From positions 11,718,001-11,782,000 of the forward strand of contig NC_058153.1 in assembly GCF_011075055.1 (NCBI RefSeq): a stretch of 64,000 nucleotides of DNA, given 5' to 3'. The position numbers and the translations under genes were made by a program. The number at the start of each line of letters is the position of its first letter. Positions within the stretch are counted from its first letter, which is position 1. The notes below the pieces were generated by a model, which was not told the DNA's origin, made no database searches, and saw only the letters and a program-made list of their open reading frames with translations. This DNA is from Mangifera indica. Taxonomy: Eukaryota; Streptophyta; Magnoliopsida; Sapindales; Anacardiaceae. Below are positions 1 to 11,423 of this stretch, in pieces.

Positions 1-289
1 TATAGTGAAAAACCAAGGAATTCTATAGTAACATTAGTTATTACTTTTTTCGAATCTAATAGTTATATCTTCATTCAAACTCTGGTTTTATAGTTCGAAA
101 ACCACACTAATGTGAAGCCTTAATAGGTTGCCTTTTACAGCCCATTTAATGTGTTAAATGGGGATGTCCAATTGATTTACTTGATGATTTTTAAAGCAAG
201 TATCAGCTTTCTTGATGTAACCTGGTATGATAGGTATCTCTTGTTTGCTTGAATCTTAAATCAGTTTATTAATTCTCTAGTATTTGTAG

Positions 290-910
290 GCAGGAGGCTC
301 ATCAGGTACAATATTTGCCTGGGATCTATAATGGAAGCAACAACCACTCGTTCTGTCTGGTGTTGGGACAGGAGATGCTGCTGTCCCTTCAATATCTGAA
401 AGTGAGTTTTGGGAGGTTCAGTATGATTGCTATACAAAATCCTCAAACATTTCATCTGCCGGAGTATTACCTGCCATGTTCTGCTCAGAGGATGGTATTC
501 TTGCTGTTGTTGCACAACGTATGGTGTTCTTGATCCAGCCATTGCCTACTATCTCTGTCATTTCTGGCAACAACATGCTCACTTAGACGAGTGAAAATCT
601 TTGGTGTCCCATTATAAGATTGGATAACTATTTCTAAAATAAATTTTGACTGATCATATATAAATGCATAACTGTATAGGTGAAAAACCCACCGAGCTTA
701 TGGCCGAACCTTGTGCAATTAACAGTTTTGACATTGACCAGCAGAACCCCTCTGTAAGACTTTACAAATTTTTTCTTTTATCTATTTGCATTAGGGAAGT
801 CCATATAAAAGCCTTTACTGAACACACAAACTTGCATGCAGGATGTTATATGTAGTTTGGAGTGGGAATCTCTGGCAATCGTGATAAGACCATTAACCCC
901 TCAGCTTTGA
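290..910 (+). pseudogene. NUP43: NUP43-like WD40 nucleoporin, 3' exons with a nonsense codon
   Basis: Three exons can be read: 290-518, 680-753 and 842-910, with TGA at 908-910. They encode the C-terminal part of a plant NUP43-type WD40 nucleoporin, a subunit of the NUP107-160 scaffold of the nuclear pore. Recognisable stretches are GGSSGTIFAWDL, SESEFWEVQYD, LMAEPCAINSFDID and DVICSLEWES. The codon after WDL (329-331) is TAA where the family as I remember it has glutamine, so a single C-to-T change would truncate the protein by about 120 residues. Splice sites (gtatgg, gtaaga, tatag, tgcag) and the rest of the frame are intact, so the break is either recent or a sequencing error. Upstream exons lie outside the window; 1-289 looks like intron. 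The family call is from memory of the plant protein. The pseudogene status rests on one codon and is therefore moderate. Confidence 0.6.
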
Positions 911-2774
911 ATCTGCTTGCGTTTTTCTTTCTCAGCAATTTACCTAAGAATCAGAGAAATACCTGGTCTCTTGGTGCAATGTGACTCCATTTTGGCCTCG
1001 GACGATGAATGGAGCAAGTTCCTGCAGATAACAACTATGATGTGAAATGCAAAGTTGGAGAAGCAGTGACATTGATAATTTTGCTTCATTTTTATTCATG
1101 AATGCAGTTTATATGTTGATTGAATCGCAGAAAAGCTGTCACTGTGGGTAAGTTGATTATATATTTTAACAGCAAATACAGTTTTAACCATTTGATCATG
1201 CTTAATGAGTGAGAAACTTGAACAAAAGTTCGGAAAGATGAAAATCCTGTAATTGAGTTCTGTAGTTTCAAGATTTGGTACCATACAAGGAGCAACGTTT
1301 TACAAGCTAGACTGGACTAGCTGGTTGAATCAATTGGAGCAAGGCTTGGGGTTAGTATATTACTCATTGAATTAGATTGACCGACAGTTGAAGTGGGTGG
1401 ATCACTGTTGGGTCGTGAGACTTTAACTGTCTAGTCATTAGTTCAACCGATCGGACAATTCAAGACTCAAATATACCCTTTGACCCGGTCAACATCTAGG
1501 TCTGAGTTTTCCACCAAGAAGTTCTTTAACGGGTGTTGTCAAATTGAGTTTCGGAATGCACCTTAAAAACCTTAAGGACTAAATCAAATTTGAACTTCCT
1601 ATTCACTTCTACCATCTTAAGAATTTTAACATAAAATCATCTATACTTGAGTCGGTGAAAAATAAAATGAAAGAAGAGAACACATCTTAGAATCATGATA
1701 GTTGAATCGTATATTATATTATATATCGAAAATCTAATTTTTTGTTTTATATATTGAGTATCGTATTATATCATATGATATAGTTTTTAAAAATAAAATA
1801 ATATAAAAAATCTAATTGATATATCATTATTTTAGAAAATATCATAAAAACTTTTAAAAAATTAAAATTTCTCATTATACTCTTATTATATCATTATTTT
1901 ATTTAAAAAATATATCGATCTTATTGATAATATATATCGTATCATATAATATATTTCTTATATCGTATTAATTCGATATATCTTAGAACACGTATCGTTT
2001 TTTACCTGTATCGTATCATATCGTATTATAGAATATGTATCGTGTATCATAAAATACTAATAATTATGTTTAGAATCAATAGGAAAATTATTATATATTT
2101 TTAAAAGATTGAAAAACATTTATTTTGGAACAATTCTTCAAATATTATCATGAAATTAAAAAATTCATAAAATTATTCATAATTGGCAATGAAGGTAGTT
2201 TCAAGTCAAGTTTACTTGGGTCCGATTTAATATTTAGTTTGAAAAAATCTAAATTTCGACTATACTAGTTATCGGGCCAACTCGAATAAATAAAGTTATC
2301 AACAAAGCTATCTTTTTCAACAATTTTTTATCAAAAATTATAACAGATTCATCTTTTTTGGCTTCTCTCAAACAATTATTCATAATGGTCATCTTCAATG
2401 ACACTTATTCATCTTATTCTATGAAGTTTTGACAACTCATCAAGTTGGACATTATGGATTCAGGCAAGGTATAAGCTTTACCCCCTTGCATAGGCTTGAC
2501 CCGATTTGAATTCAATTTGGTTGGCAAGGGTTGTTTCTATTTAGGGTAATTTAAGAAATAGACCTGAGGTTTTGTCTATCTCAGATCACTCCCATATGTT
2601 TCTAGAAATACACAAATCACCACCCCTGGCGGAGCATCATAGATGATGAGCAAGCAATGTCCTTAGCCGCAAAAACATACGAAATATTACGGTCTGCATT
2701 TCGCTTCCTCTTTATCCATACATCGCCTTCTTTCTTCCCTTAAACTCTTGTAACCAGAAGACCCAAATCCAAAA
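911..2774. other. Intergenic region between NUP43 remnant and PRPL35
   Basis: About 911-1310 is probably 3'UTR or flanking DNA of the NUP43 gene; I see no further exon. 1330-1560 is unique-looking non-coding sequence. 1695-2068 is the AT-rich repeat listed separately. 2520-2774 should contain the PRPL35 promoter and leader: a pyrimidine-rich stretch precedes the ATG at 2775. No protein-coding potential was recognised. Confidence 0.5.
1695..2068 (+). repeat. AT-rich 'TATCGTAT' repeat family, copy A
   Basis: An element of about 370 bp rich in ATATCGTAT, CGTATCATAT and similar words. It starts near 'gatagttgaatcgtat' and ends near 'actaataattatg'. Related copies occur at 6786-7190 (inverted), 9499-9825 (same orientation) and 49343-49706 (inverted), all sharing an internal stretch around 'atcattattttagaaaatatcat'. 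It has no coding capacity and is probably a MITE or other non-autonomous element. The superfamily is unknown. Confidence 0.6.
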
Positions 2775-5700
2775 ATGGCTTCTTTTTGTATGTTGTCTTT
2801 CAGTTTAAAGTTTTGTCACTTTTCTCAATTCGCCCCTCTCGTTGCTCCTATTCTCCCCTCCAACTTACTTCAAAGCTTCACAATTCGCTCAAACTCACCT
2901 CTACTCACCACATTTCTCCCTCTTCTTCTCCTTTTCTTTGTAGCAACAAGCACTCCGAATCAACGCTGGTCTCCCAAACTCGGCCCCGAACTGTCACTGT
3001 TTTCGCTGCTAAAGGCTATAAAATGAAGACCCACAAGGTCGTCTCTCTTCCACTCTCTCTCTTTCTCACTCTACTTTCGCTTATCTGCTTGTTCTCTGAA
3101 CTGGGTATTGCAAAAAATCAAAAGAAAAATCAAAATTGAGAGAAGTTACAGTCGTTTTAGTTAAATATTAGCCATATTTAGCGTGAATTGGCTACAAAAT
3201 TTATGTTAATTTGGGCAATTTGCTACCAATTGTTGTTGAATGTTACCGTGGTCATAATGTGTAGCCAAATAGACCTTTTTTTTTTATAAAGTAGGGAAGA
3301 AAATTTTGCTGCCAAATGTTATTGGTAAAGTTGTTGTTAAGATGTTAATGCAAATGTTTCGTAATATTTTGAAAATGTTATTCCGAAAATGTTGCTGGAG
3401 TAATGTCTGTTTTATTAGCTATTGTATTATATAAAAAAGTAGTAATTCCCCCGTAAAGTGAAGTGGGAGTGAAGTTGGTTTTGTTGACAGTTGTGGTTGA
3501 AATGTTAATACTGTTACATATGTAATGTTGCATTTTACCATGCAGAGTGTTTTTCGGTCATTGTTATTGTAAAGTAGGGAAGAAAATTTTGCTGCCAAAT
3601 GTTATTGAAGTCATACTTACCTGCTGCAACATATGGAAATAAAGTTATTTCAGTAATGCTACCGGTATTAAGGAAATTTTTTTAGCGTTGTGGTTGAATT
3701 GTTGACGCAAATGTTGCAAGATATTGAGAAAATGTTCTTTCAAATAATGTTACTGGGATCAGAGTCAATTTTGTTGAAGTTGTTGTTAAGATGTTGATGC
3801 AAATGTTTCGTAATATTTTGAAAATGTTATTCCGAAAATGTTGCTGGAGTAATGTCTGTTTTATTAGCTATTGTATTATATAAAAAAGTAGTAATTCCCC
3901 TGTAATGTGAAGTGGGAGTGAAATTGGTTTTGTTGACAGTTGTGGTTGAAATGTTAATACTGTTACATATGTAATGTTGCATTTTACCATGCAGAGTGTT
4001 TTTTGGTAATGTTAATGAGGTTTTAGTTACTTGGGTGACATAGAGTTGAAAAAAAAAAAAAAACACGTTGTTAAGTTCATTGGATTTTGCTCACAGGCAT
4101 CGGCGAAGAGGTTTAGGGTGACTGGTAGAGGGAAAATAGTGAGGAGGAGAGCTGGAAAGCAACATTTGTTGGCTAAGAAGAACACCAAGAGAAAATTACG
4201 CCTATCTAAAATGGTTAGTTTTCTTTAAACAGCATTGCAACCTCAGCTGTTTTTTTTCTTTTTAATTTGTTTGAATATACTTTTTTTTTGTTTTTTTGTT
4301 TTATCTGCCAGTGATTGCTTCTCTGTTCTATATTTTTTAACTAAAAATATGTGAGTGACATGCCTAGGCAATGCTTCGTATGCTGCACTGAACATACGAA
4401 TGATAGACATGACTAGAACCAAATTCAGTGCACTCTGAATGGTTGACATTACATTTCTCATATCATTTCAGAAGCTTCTTTCATTATGCATATCCAATTT
4501 TAATCTCAACTATTAATGGTACATTGATTCAGTGGTCTACAACTTGTGTTATAATTTGTCTGAAAAAATGTGGTGCCATTGATCTTATCCTAGAGCCATG
4601 CACGTTTGGGTTTCTCACTTATACTATGAAAAGCAGGCTGCATTAAGTATTGTCTTCCTTTTGTTACAAGTGTTCTTCACAGTAGATAGATTAATCAGCG
4701 TTTCCCATGTTTACTTATCTGGTATGGAATCCATCAGATAAAATTTAAGATGTAATGATTGGTGTTATGTTGGAAGCTAGATTATTTTTATCATAATTGC
4801 TTAAATTTGCAAAATAAGAAAGGATAGAAAAGTATTTGTAAGTTATATCTGGTTTGTAAAAATTTAGTTAAGGAACGAGGAACAATGACGGTACTTGAAT
4901 ATTGGTTTTTAGTCTCAAGAGATGCAAATGAATGCCTTGGTTAATCTATTTAGGAAGACTAAGTCGTAGGAACCAAGATTAGCATTTGTGATATAATGAT
5001 GTGCACACATTATGCCAATTGATTTGATTATTTTAACATGTGAGTAGGTACCATGTTGATTGGGGAAAGAATGATTGCGTATGTTTAAAGTTATCGAAAA
5101 TTAATGGATTAATAGTGAACATGAGGGAGCTAATTCATAATTTTGAAACAAATGCAATTATTTCTTCCCAGTCAATATTGTACAAGAAAATCAATGGATT
5201 AAGATTTCCTCCCGCTTTTACTGATGTTCTAATTGCTATTCCGCCTTCTGTAGCCATTGGTTTGGAAATTCAGAGTGCTGTTGTTAATGTATTATGACAT
5301 CTCTACAAATTGACATTCCAGTATGTTTAACTGCATGGACCAGACATAGTTTGGGGGAAAAAGTCCCAATGTTGGCTTACCATAACTGTTGTGCTTAGAT
5401 CTAGGTGGCTAGACCAGAGGTGTGGAACAACTCTGATGAAATCACTTGATGCAATAAATAATTGAGTTCATAGGTCATTTACCAGTTTTTATGATTGTGT
5501 TTTTTAAATCCAGTATGAGATTTAGACTGATTCAAAGTGCCACCATAGGTAATACTCATTCCAAATGCAAATCAAAGACTATAAACTTTTTGATATGTTG
5601 ATTAGGGCTGGATTCGATCTGGGCTGAGTCCAAATAAAATCCAATTCAAGATCGCTTGAGATTGATGAGCTGAGACTTGAACTCAACTCGAAAATAGTTT

Positions 5701-6088
5701 CACTTATTTGTATTTAATCTAAGTCAGTTTAAACTCAAATGTTTGGATTGGCCTGAACTCGGCTTGTTCAATTTGAGTTTTTTAGGCCCAAATAGTTTGC
5801 ATTGAATCCATGCTGATGCATGTCCAAAATCCTCATTTTAATCTGAATGTTGTTTAACTAAAGATAATGAGTTTTCTGCATTCAAGTGAATTTCTTTTTT
5901 AGTGGAGAATCATGGCTATGTTATAGATTTCAAATGGATTTCAACATTGCTGTCTTGTTTTCAATCTAATATCTGCTCTCTTAAATCTCTTCATTTTACT
6001 TTTTCTACAGCATCCGGTTAGCCGAAGTGACTATGACAATGTTATCAGCGCCCTGCCATATCTGAAAGTCAACAGAAATGCAAAATAA
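2775..6088 (+). CDS. PRPL35: Plastid 50S ribosomal protein L35 (bL35c), transit peptide frameshifted
   Basis: Three exons: 2775-3037, 4097-4213 and 6011-6088 (TAA 6086-6088), with introns of 1059 and 1797 bp. The mature protein is unmistakably bL35, a small basic component of the chloroplast large ribosomal subunit: GYKMKTHK closes exon 1, exon 2 gives 39 residues including [15 protein letters not shown] and KQHLLAKKN, and exon 3 gives 25 residues including [18 protein letters not shown]. The only ATG before the serine-rich transit peptide is at 2775 ([13 protein letters not shown]), but that frame ends at 3024-3026 while the L35 frame is -1 to it. The two frames join best between about 2815 and 2830, implying a one-base deletion (or two-base insertion). 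The L35 frame has no upstream ATG: a TAA lies at 2741-2743, and its first methionine is inside KMKTHK. Either a recent loss of function or an assembly indel; splice sites and the body are intact. Confidence 0.85.
3330..4006 (+). repeat. Direct repeat pair in PRPL35 intron 1
   Basis: About 228 bp is present twice at an offset of 449 bp (3330-3557 and 3779-4006) with only a few mismatches. Both copies contain 'gtaatattttgaaaatg' and the 'acagttgtggttg' stretch. A shorter repeat, 'aagtagggaagaaaatttt', occurs at about 3290 and 3576. This is a local tandem duplication within the intron; the second copy ends about 90 bp before the exon 2 acceptor. Non-coding. Confidence 0.85.
5603..5813. mobile_element. 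Decayed hAT-type MITE in PRPL35 intron 2
   Basis: The left end 'TAGGGCTGGATTCGA' matches the terminus of the intact copies at 7446 and 57615. The interior has the same gagct/ctcga composition. The right end, near 'attgaatccatgctg', is only a poor match to the expected terminus, so this is a relic or truncated copy. Confidence 0.35.
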
Positions 6089-6545
6089 AAGCAATTACAC
6101 ATTTTGCAGAAGACATGTATTTTGATTTCCATGAAATATTTTTACATTCATGTAATTCCAATTGTTTTATTCTCCAAATCCAGGTAAGGATAGTTGAATT
6201 TTCCTACTTTGAAATTCCCTTCTTGTCTCTTTCACGAAGATCAGAAGAACTTTTAAAGCATTTCAAAGCTGAAAGCACTTTTTGGGTAACGCACAATATA
6301 TATATATACACGTTTTATGAGGAACCTAGCTTTATGAGGAACCTACTTGGCAAGGCGCCACCGCCAAACCAGTGTGAACTCCAGAAAACTAGCTCAACAA
6401 TCCATTCCGGTTATATCACCGGTGTTAGTGTTGGTTCTATAACTCTATACTTAATATTTCACGCCTAAACTTTGATCCTCCGTAGTTTTATGCTAGAAAT
6501 AAAAAAAAAATATTTTTTTACATAAAGGTGTGTGTTCAAAAGAGT

Positions 6546-6712
6546 AGCATTATATGTATATAAAATAAGCATAATTTTGTGTATAAATAATTATATGTTA
6601 TCATATGATTAGAAAATTTTAAATTAAAGATAAAATAACACTTAATCATATGAGAATGTGTCATTGTTTGTGCATAAAATTATGTTTGTTATTCGTGCAT
6701 ATAGTTTTATTG
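6546..6712. mobile_element. 170-bp palindromic MITE (family P), copy 1
   Basis: A short element whose ends resemble 'gcattatatgtatat' and 'gcatatagttttattg', with a near-palindromic centre containing 'atcatatgatta' and 'ttaatcatatgag'. The same plan recurs at least nine more times in this window (for example 10297-10465, 54361-54528, 54539-54703). Non-coding. Confidence 0.6.
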
Positions 6713-6785
6713 GTGTTCAAAATAGCTTTGATATACCCTTGTTTCGAGTTCAAGTTTGCAAAGCAAGTAGATATTTTTGAATCGT

Positions 6786-7190
6786 ACATTATAGTTATCA
6801 ATATGTTATAATATATATTATATAATACAATATGTTATAGATAAAAAATAATATGTATCATAAGTGTATTGAGTATGATATGATACAATGGATATATTGT
6901 ATGATATGATACAATACATATCATTTTTTTGGTAAGTGATATAATATATATTATCGATATAGATCAAAACATTTTTTTGGAGAAATAATTGTGTAGTAAG
7001 AGTGTATCTTAAAAATTTTAGAGTTTTCAAAGGTTTTATGATATTTTTTAAAATAATGATGTGTCAATTAAATTTTATTATTATTATTTTTTTTAATTAT
7101 TCAACAATAAGGTACAGTAATACAAAATATGAAAAATTAAGTTTTCGATAAATAATATGACATATATCTACGCTCTATGTTGACTATGTT
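6786..7190 (-). repeat. AT-rich 'TATCGTAT' repeat family, copy B (inverted)
   Basis: Inverted relative of 1695-2068: strings of 'gtatgatatgatacaat' and 'atattatcgatata', followed by the shared 'ataatgatgtgtcaat' stretch. It is immediately followed by a family P MITE, giving nested or clustered insertions. Confidence 0.55.
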
Positions 7191-7195
7191 TACAC

Positions 7196-7370
7196 AATAA
7201 AATTATGTGTATCAATTTTAAGTACACAAATAAATATACATTTAATGTATGTCATCAAATAATTGAGTGATTTTGATTAAAAAATAAAATTATATGTAAT
7301 CATCACATGATGAGATATCCTGTCATACATATTTATGTATTTAAAAATGTGTACATATAACTATAACATT
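7196..7370. mobile_element. 170-bp palindromic MITE (family P), copy 2
   Basis: Begins 'aataaaattatgtgtatc' and ends near 'gtgtacatataactat'. The centre contains 'atcatcacatgatgag', the internal palindrome typical of the family. Confidence 0.6.
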
Positions 7371-7445
7371 ACTTACGTTTATAGTATGACTAAAAGACTT
7401 ATGAGTATTAAGTAATATTATTCATACTCCCGAGTTATAAATTGG

Positions 7446-7763
7446 TAGGGTTGGATTCGAGCCAAGTCGAGCTCAGCTCGAGCTTGACTTAGTTCATATA
7501 TGGACGGTTCGAGTTCGGCTCAAACTCGGCTAAGATCGGCTTGTTTTGGGCTTGAGTTTGACTCGATTCGATTAGTTTTTCGTTATCAAAATGACATCGT
7601 TTTTAATATATATTGGTCAAAACGACGTCATTTTGTATAAAAAATTTTAAAAAAATATATACCGAGCCAACTCCAACCAACTTGAGCTTGGCCAAGCCAG
7701 CTCATTTCAGGCTCGATCGAACCAAGCTCGAGCTCGAGTTAGCTCAGCTCGAATCCAACCCTA
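7446..7763. mobile_element. hAT-type MITE (family H), copy 1
   Basis: A 318-bp element with long imperfect terminal inverted repeats, TAGGGTTGGATTCGAG at the left and CTCGAATCCAACCCTA at the right. The flanks are taaattgg (7438-7445) and taaattga (7764-7771), an 8-bp target duplication with one mismatch. TA-GGG ends and 8-bp duplications are hallmarks of hAT transposons. The centre carries paired 'aaaatgacatcgttttt' and 'aaaacgacgtcattttg' motifs. No coding capacity. Confidence 0.85.
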
Positions 7764-8142
7764 TAAATTGATATATATTTATATATAACCTCATATAATT
7801 GAAATTATTTTATCTTTAATTTAAAATAATTAAATTACATAATAACATATATTAAATAAATATTTATTTATATATTTAAAATAAATATATAAATTTTATT
7901 TGAAGACTCATCCCCACTTAGGGCTTATTCTATTAATAAATATTCACCTATTAATTCTAGAAAATCTAAACATTTATCTGCACTCTAATTTTGTTAACAT
8001 TTTCATTTAACTGAAAATGTTAAATTATTCATTTAACCTTTTTAAAATTACTATTATAAACCTGTGAGACCGAGAATTAATTAATTCTAAAAATGGTGTA
8101 CTTAAAACTTCCTTTCAATTTTTTTAAAGGTAAACTACATAA

Positions 8143-8148
<6 letters not shown>

Positions 8149-8228
<80 letters not shown>
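8149..8228. repeat. (TA)n microsatellite
   Basis: About 80 bp of uninterrupted TA dinucleotide. Reading frames through it give Tyr-Ile strings and are not genes. Confidence 0.95.
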
Positions 8229-8231
<3 letters not shown>

Positions 8232-9059
8232 AATGGGCTTCAAAAGCCTCTTGAATCTTTGGTGATAAATGAATGAGCAAGTATCTCTTCTAAATATTGA
8301 GAGAGACTTAGATAAGATTGAAAAGGGTTTCTTCTTAAATCCTAATCAGTTCAAAAATTGGAAGATTGAATTAATTGGGAGTGAGAATGGATAAGTTTAC
8401 AATAACTAAAGTTATTTTCCTGGAAAAAAGCTAAGGTTGTCTGACGCCAACACCGATGATGATGATGATGAAACTGTATATATATATATATAGTCAGATT
8501 TATCTGAGATTTAGTAGGAAAGAAGATCAAGAGGAAGAAGAAGCGGGTTCAAATAAAAAAAAAGAAATGGGATTGATCATGAAGTGTTGAATATGGATGG
8601 CAACAGAGAGGGATAGAGAAGAGATATTAATCTCAGTTTTTATAAAACATATCAATCTCTGGCCGGTTATAAGGATAAAAAGTATCCTTTATTTTTTTTC
8701 AACAAAGAAAAATCTATTTTCTATTTCTTTCCCCTTCTTATAAAAAAAATTCTCTTTTCGTATCTTGTAAAAATAATATAAATATATTAAATAATAAAAC
8801 AAAGTAAAATTAAAATCGACTCACTATTTTAAATATCACAAATATTATGTATTAATTATGTTAATATACACAACAAAAACAAAAATAAATTTAGAAAATA
8901 TAAATATTTTAAAATTATCACCTAAAATTCCCTCCTTATTAAGCTTAAAACTGTTAAATATATATTTTAAATTATCACCGGTAAGGTTATACATCCAAAA
9001 ATAAAAAAGGACTCAGAGATCCTTGAGATGGAATACAGAGTCAGAGATCTTTTGAAATT

Positions 9060-9065
<6 letters not shown>

Positions 9066-9101
<36 letters not shown>
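9066..9101. repeat. (AT)n microsatellite
   Basis: About 36 bp of AT dinucleotide in an AT-rich intergenic region. Confidence 0.9.
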
Positions 9102-9104
<3 letters not shown>

Positions 9105-9498
9105 TTAACAAATTTAGTGCATCAAATTATTCATCTGTGTATATTCTACTTCTCACAAGGGACTTCATGATATGAGACGAAACATGTATGTTAGATCCTT
9201 TATTTTTGGCTCCTTTAATTCATACACTATGATAATTATTGTAGATGAAGGTTAACATTGAGTTTGTTTCAATGATTTGCCAAGTGCCCACAACCTTACA
9301 ACAATTCTCTCCACTAAAATAAGTTCAATTTTACCATTGTATGCACTTACCTAGCTTACTATGAACATGTTGTACAAGTATATAGGTGTTATGAAATTTG
9401 TTTGATGGAAAAATCCCTTTTATTGGTTGAGCATGATTTGAATGAGTTAGGAGCCTTAGTTAAATTCTTAACTTAATTGATACAGTGGTCACAAACAT

Positions 9499-9825
9499 AA
9501 TAATTGAATTACATATCATATTGTGTATCGAAACTTAATTTTTCGTATCATCTATTGAATCTCATATAATAAACTATCATAAAATAAAATAATAAAAAAT
9601 ATAATTGATACGCTATCATTTTAAAAAATATAAAAAACAATTTTAAAAATTTAAAATTTTTCATATACATTCTTATTATATCATTATTTTTTTTTTAAAA
9701 GTGTATCGATTCATATTGGTAATATATATTGTATTATAGAATATGTCTATTATATTGTATAAATTTGATATATCTTATGATATATATCGTATCGTATCGT
9801 ATTGTAAGATACAAATAACTATAGT
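9499..9825 (+). repeat. AT-rich 'TATCGTAT' repeat family, copy C
   Basis: Same orientation and order as 1695-2068, starting 'ataattgaattac' and ending 'gatacaaataactatag', with 'atatatcgtatcgtatcg' near the right end. Non-coding. Confidence 0.6.
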
Positions 9826-10296
9826 CGTGGGGTTAATCATTGTATTCGCGTTTTACTTGTTTGGTATCGTTAGTTTAGTCCAGAAGAGATGGTTCGATTT
9901 GAGTAGGGTTTTTTACTATAAAAGAAAATATGGTACTATACATTGCACATATTTGCAATTGAAAGGGATCCACTACTATTGGATTCAATTTAGAACCAAA
10001 AATCTCCATCAATGGGCTTCAAAATAAAATTGAAATGTGCATGCAATGACAACTATTCTCTTTATCTTTATAGATTCTGCAAGAAGTTCAAAGGTGCTAC
10101 TCCATACTTGGAAACTTTTGTGGCAATGTTTGCATCATCAATCACAAGTTTAGTTGATTGAAATTCCAATTAATATTGTAAGATGAGATGCACTAAGTTC
10201 TGTGTTTTCTTTATACTACTGTGACTTATACATTGTGTTACTTGATTGTTATCAACTCAATAGATTATCAATTTATATGCTATATTTGTTTAATGA

Positions 10297-10465
10297 GCAA
10301 TACTATGTGTACCTATTTTGGGTACACAAATGTATACACACTCATATGTGTCATCATATGATTGGTTATTGTTTTATTCTTAATTCAAAATCATTCAATC
10401 ACATGATGACACATATAAATATGTACATATTTGTATACCCAAAGTGGGTACACACAATTTTATTG
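10297..10465. mobile_element. 170-bp palindromic MITE (family P), copy 3
   Basis: Well preserved: left 'actatgtgtacctatttt' and right 'gggtacacacaatttt' are inverted relative to each other. The centre pairs 'tgtcatcatatgattg' with 'caatcacatgatgaca'. The whole unit can fold into one long hairpin. Confidence 0.75.
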
Positions 10466-10482
10466 TTGTTTAATTATTATTT

Positions 10483-11215
10483 AGAGTAAATACTATTGTC
10501 CTACCCAAGGTTTGGTTTAAAAACTTTGCCACCCTTAGTTTGCATAAATAAAATTTTCCCACCCAAACTCAAACTTTATTAAAAAAATTAACGGCGTAAG
10601 GATAAAATAGTAATTTTAATATCTATTAATTTTAAAAATAAAAAACAACAAATTTCTATCATACTCAAACATTTTAAATATGAAAATTTAAACCTTAAAA
10701 AATAATGTTATATTTTATATAATTATTTGAAGGTGTAACTATTATTTTGAAACTATTATGTGGCAAAATTAAATATAAAAAATTTTCAAAGACCCCTAAA
10801 CTTTTTTAAAGGTTCCAATAACCCCCTACAAAATTTCATAAGGACCTATGATATTTTAAAAAACTATAATTTACCTTTAATATACGGTTATATGATAAAA
10901 ACACTTTTATCTATAAAAAGAGATGAAGAAAAGATGGGAGTGAAAAAAATAAAAATGATTTTTTATATAATTTAGATATTTAAAAATATATTTTTACTTT
11001 TTGTTAATTTAAGGTTATATAATAATTTTGAAAAGTAAAATAGCAAGGATAAAATAATAATTTCACTTCCTAATACTATTATTTCTTTAATAGAGTTTAA
11101 TTTGGATGGGAAGCTGTTATTTATGCTTTATTTTTGGGTAAAAATGTTATTTATGTCAACTAGGGGTGAAAAAGTGTTTCACAGCTAAACGTTGGGTGGG
11201 AATGTAATTCACTCT
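10483..11215. mobile_element. 733-bp element with about 80-bp terminal inverted repeats
   Basis: The left end (AGAGTAAATACTATTGTCC, then acccaaggttt and gccacccttagttt) matches the reverse complement of the right end (agagtgaattacattccc, then acccaacgttta and cacccctagtt). The similarity extends about 80 bp inward. The interior is AT-rich with no credible gene. Long TIRs suggest a Mutator-like or other TIR-type non-autonomous element. I could not identify a clear target duplication. Confidence 0.6.
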
Positions 11216-11423
11216 ATCATTTACAAATGCAACTTACAAGCACCAGAGTCTGGTTAATCATGCTAAAATTATCTTGGATTCAGATGAAACTTGAACTTTA
11301 TTCACAATAATTTCATTATTCCAGGAGTATTATTAGGCACATCATTGAAAGATACCACAAAATTTTGCATCTGATCTCATGTTTCATCCTTTTAACTTGA
11401 TGAAATATGCTGCCTTGCTCAGG

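Noticed and set aside
4031..4228. Open frame in PRPL35 intron 1/exon 2 read as an independent 65-residue gene
   Set aside because: It is exon 2 of PRPL35 read through from the preceding intron; the AG at 4095-4096 and the GT at 4214 define the real exon.
8077..8280. Minus-strand frame with a long Tyr-Ile repeat
   Set aside because: It is translation of the TA microsatellite. The same applies to frames at 49785-50100.
10760..10975. 71-residue frame in the 733-bp TIR element
   Set aside because: AT-rich, lysine/asparagine-biased, unlike any transposase; a chance frame.
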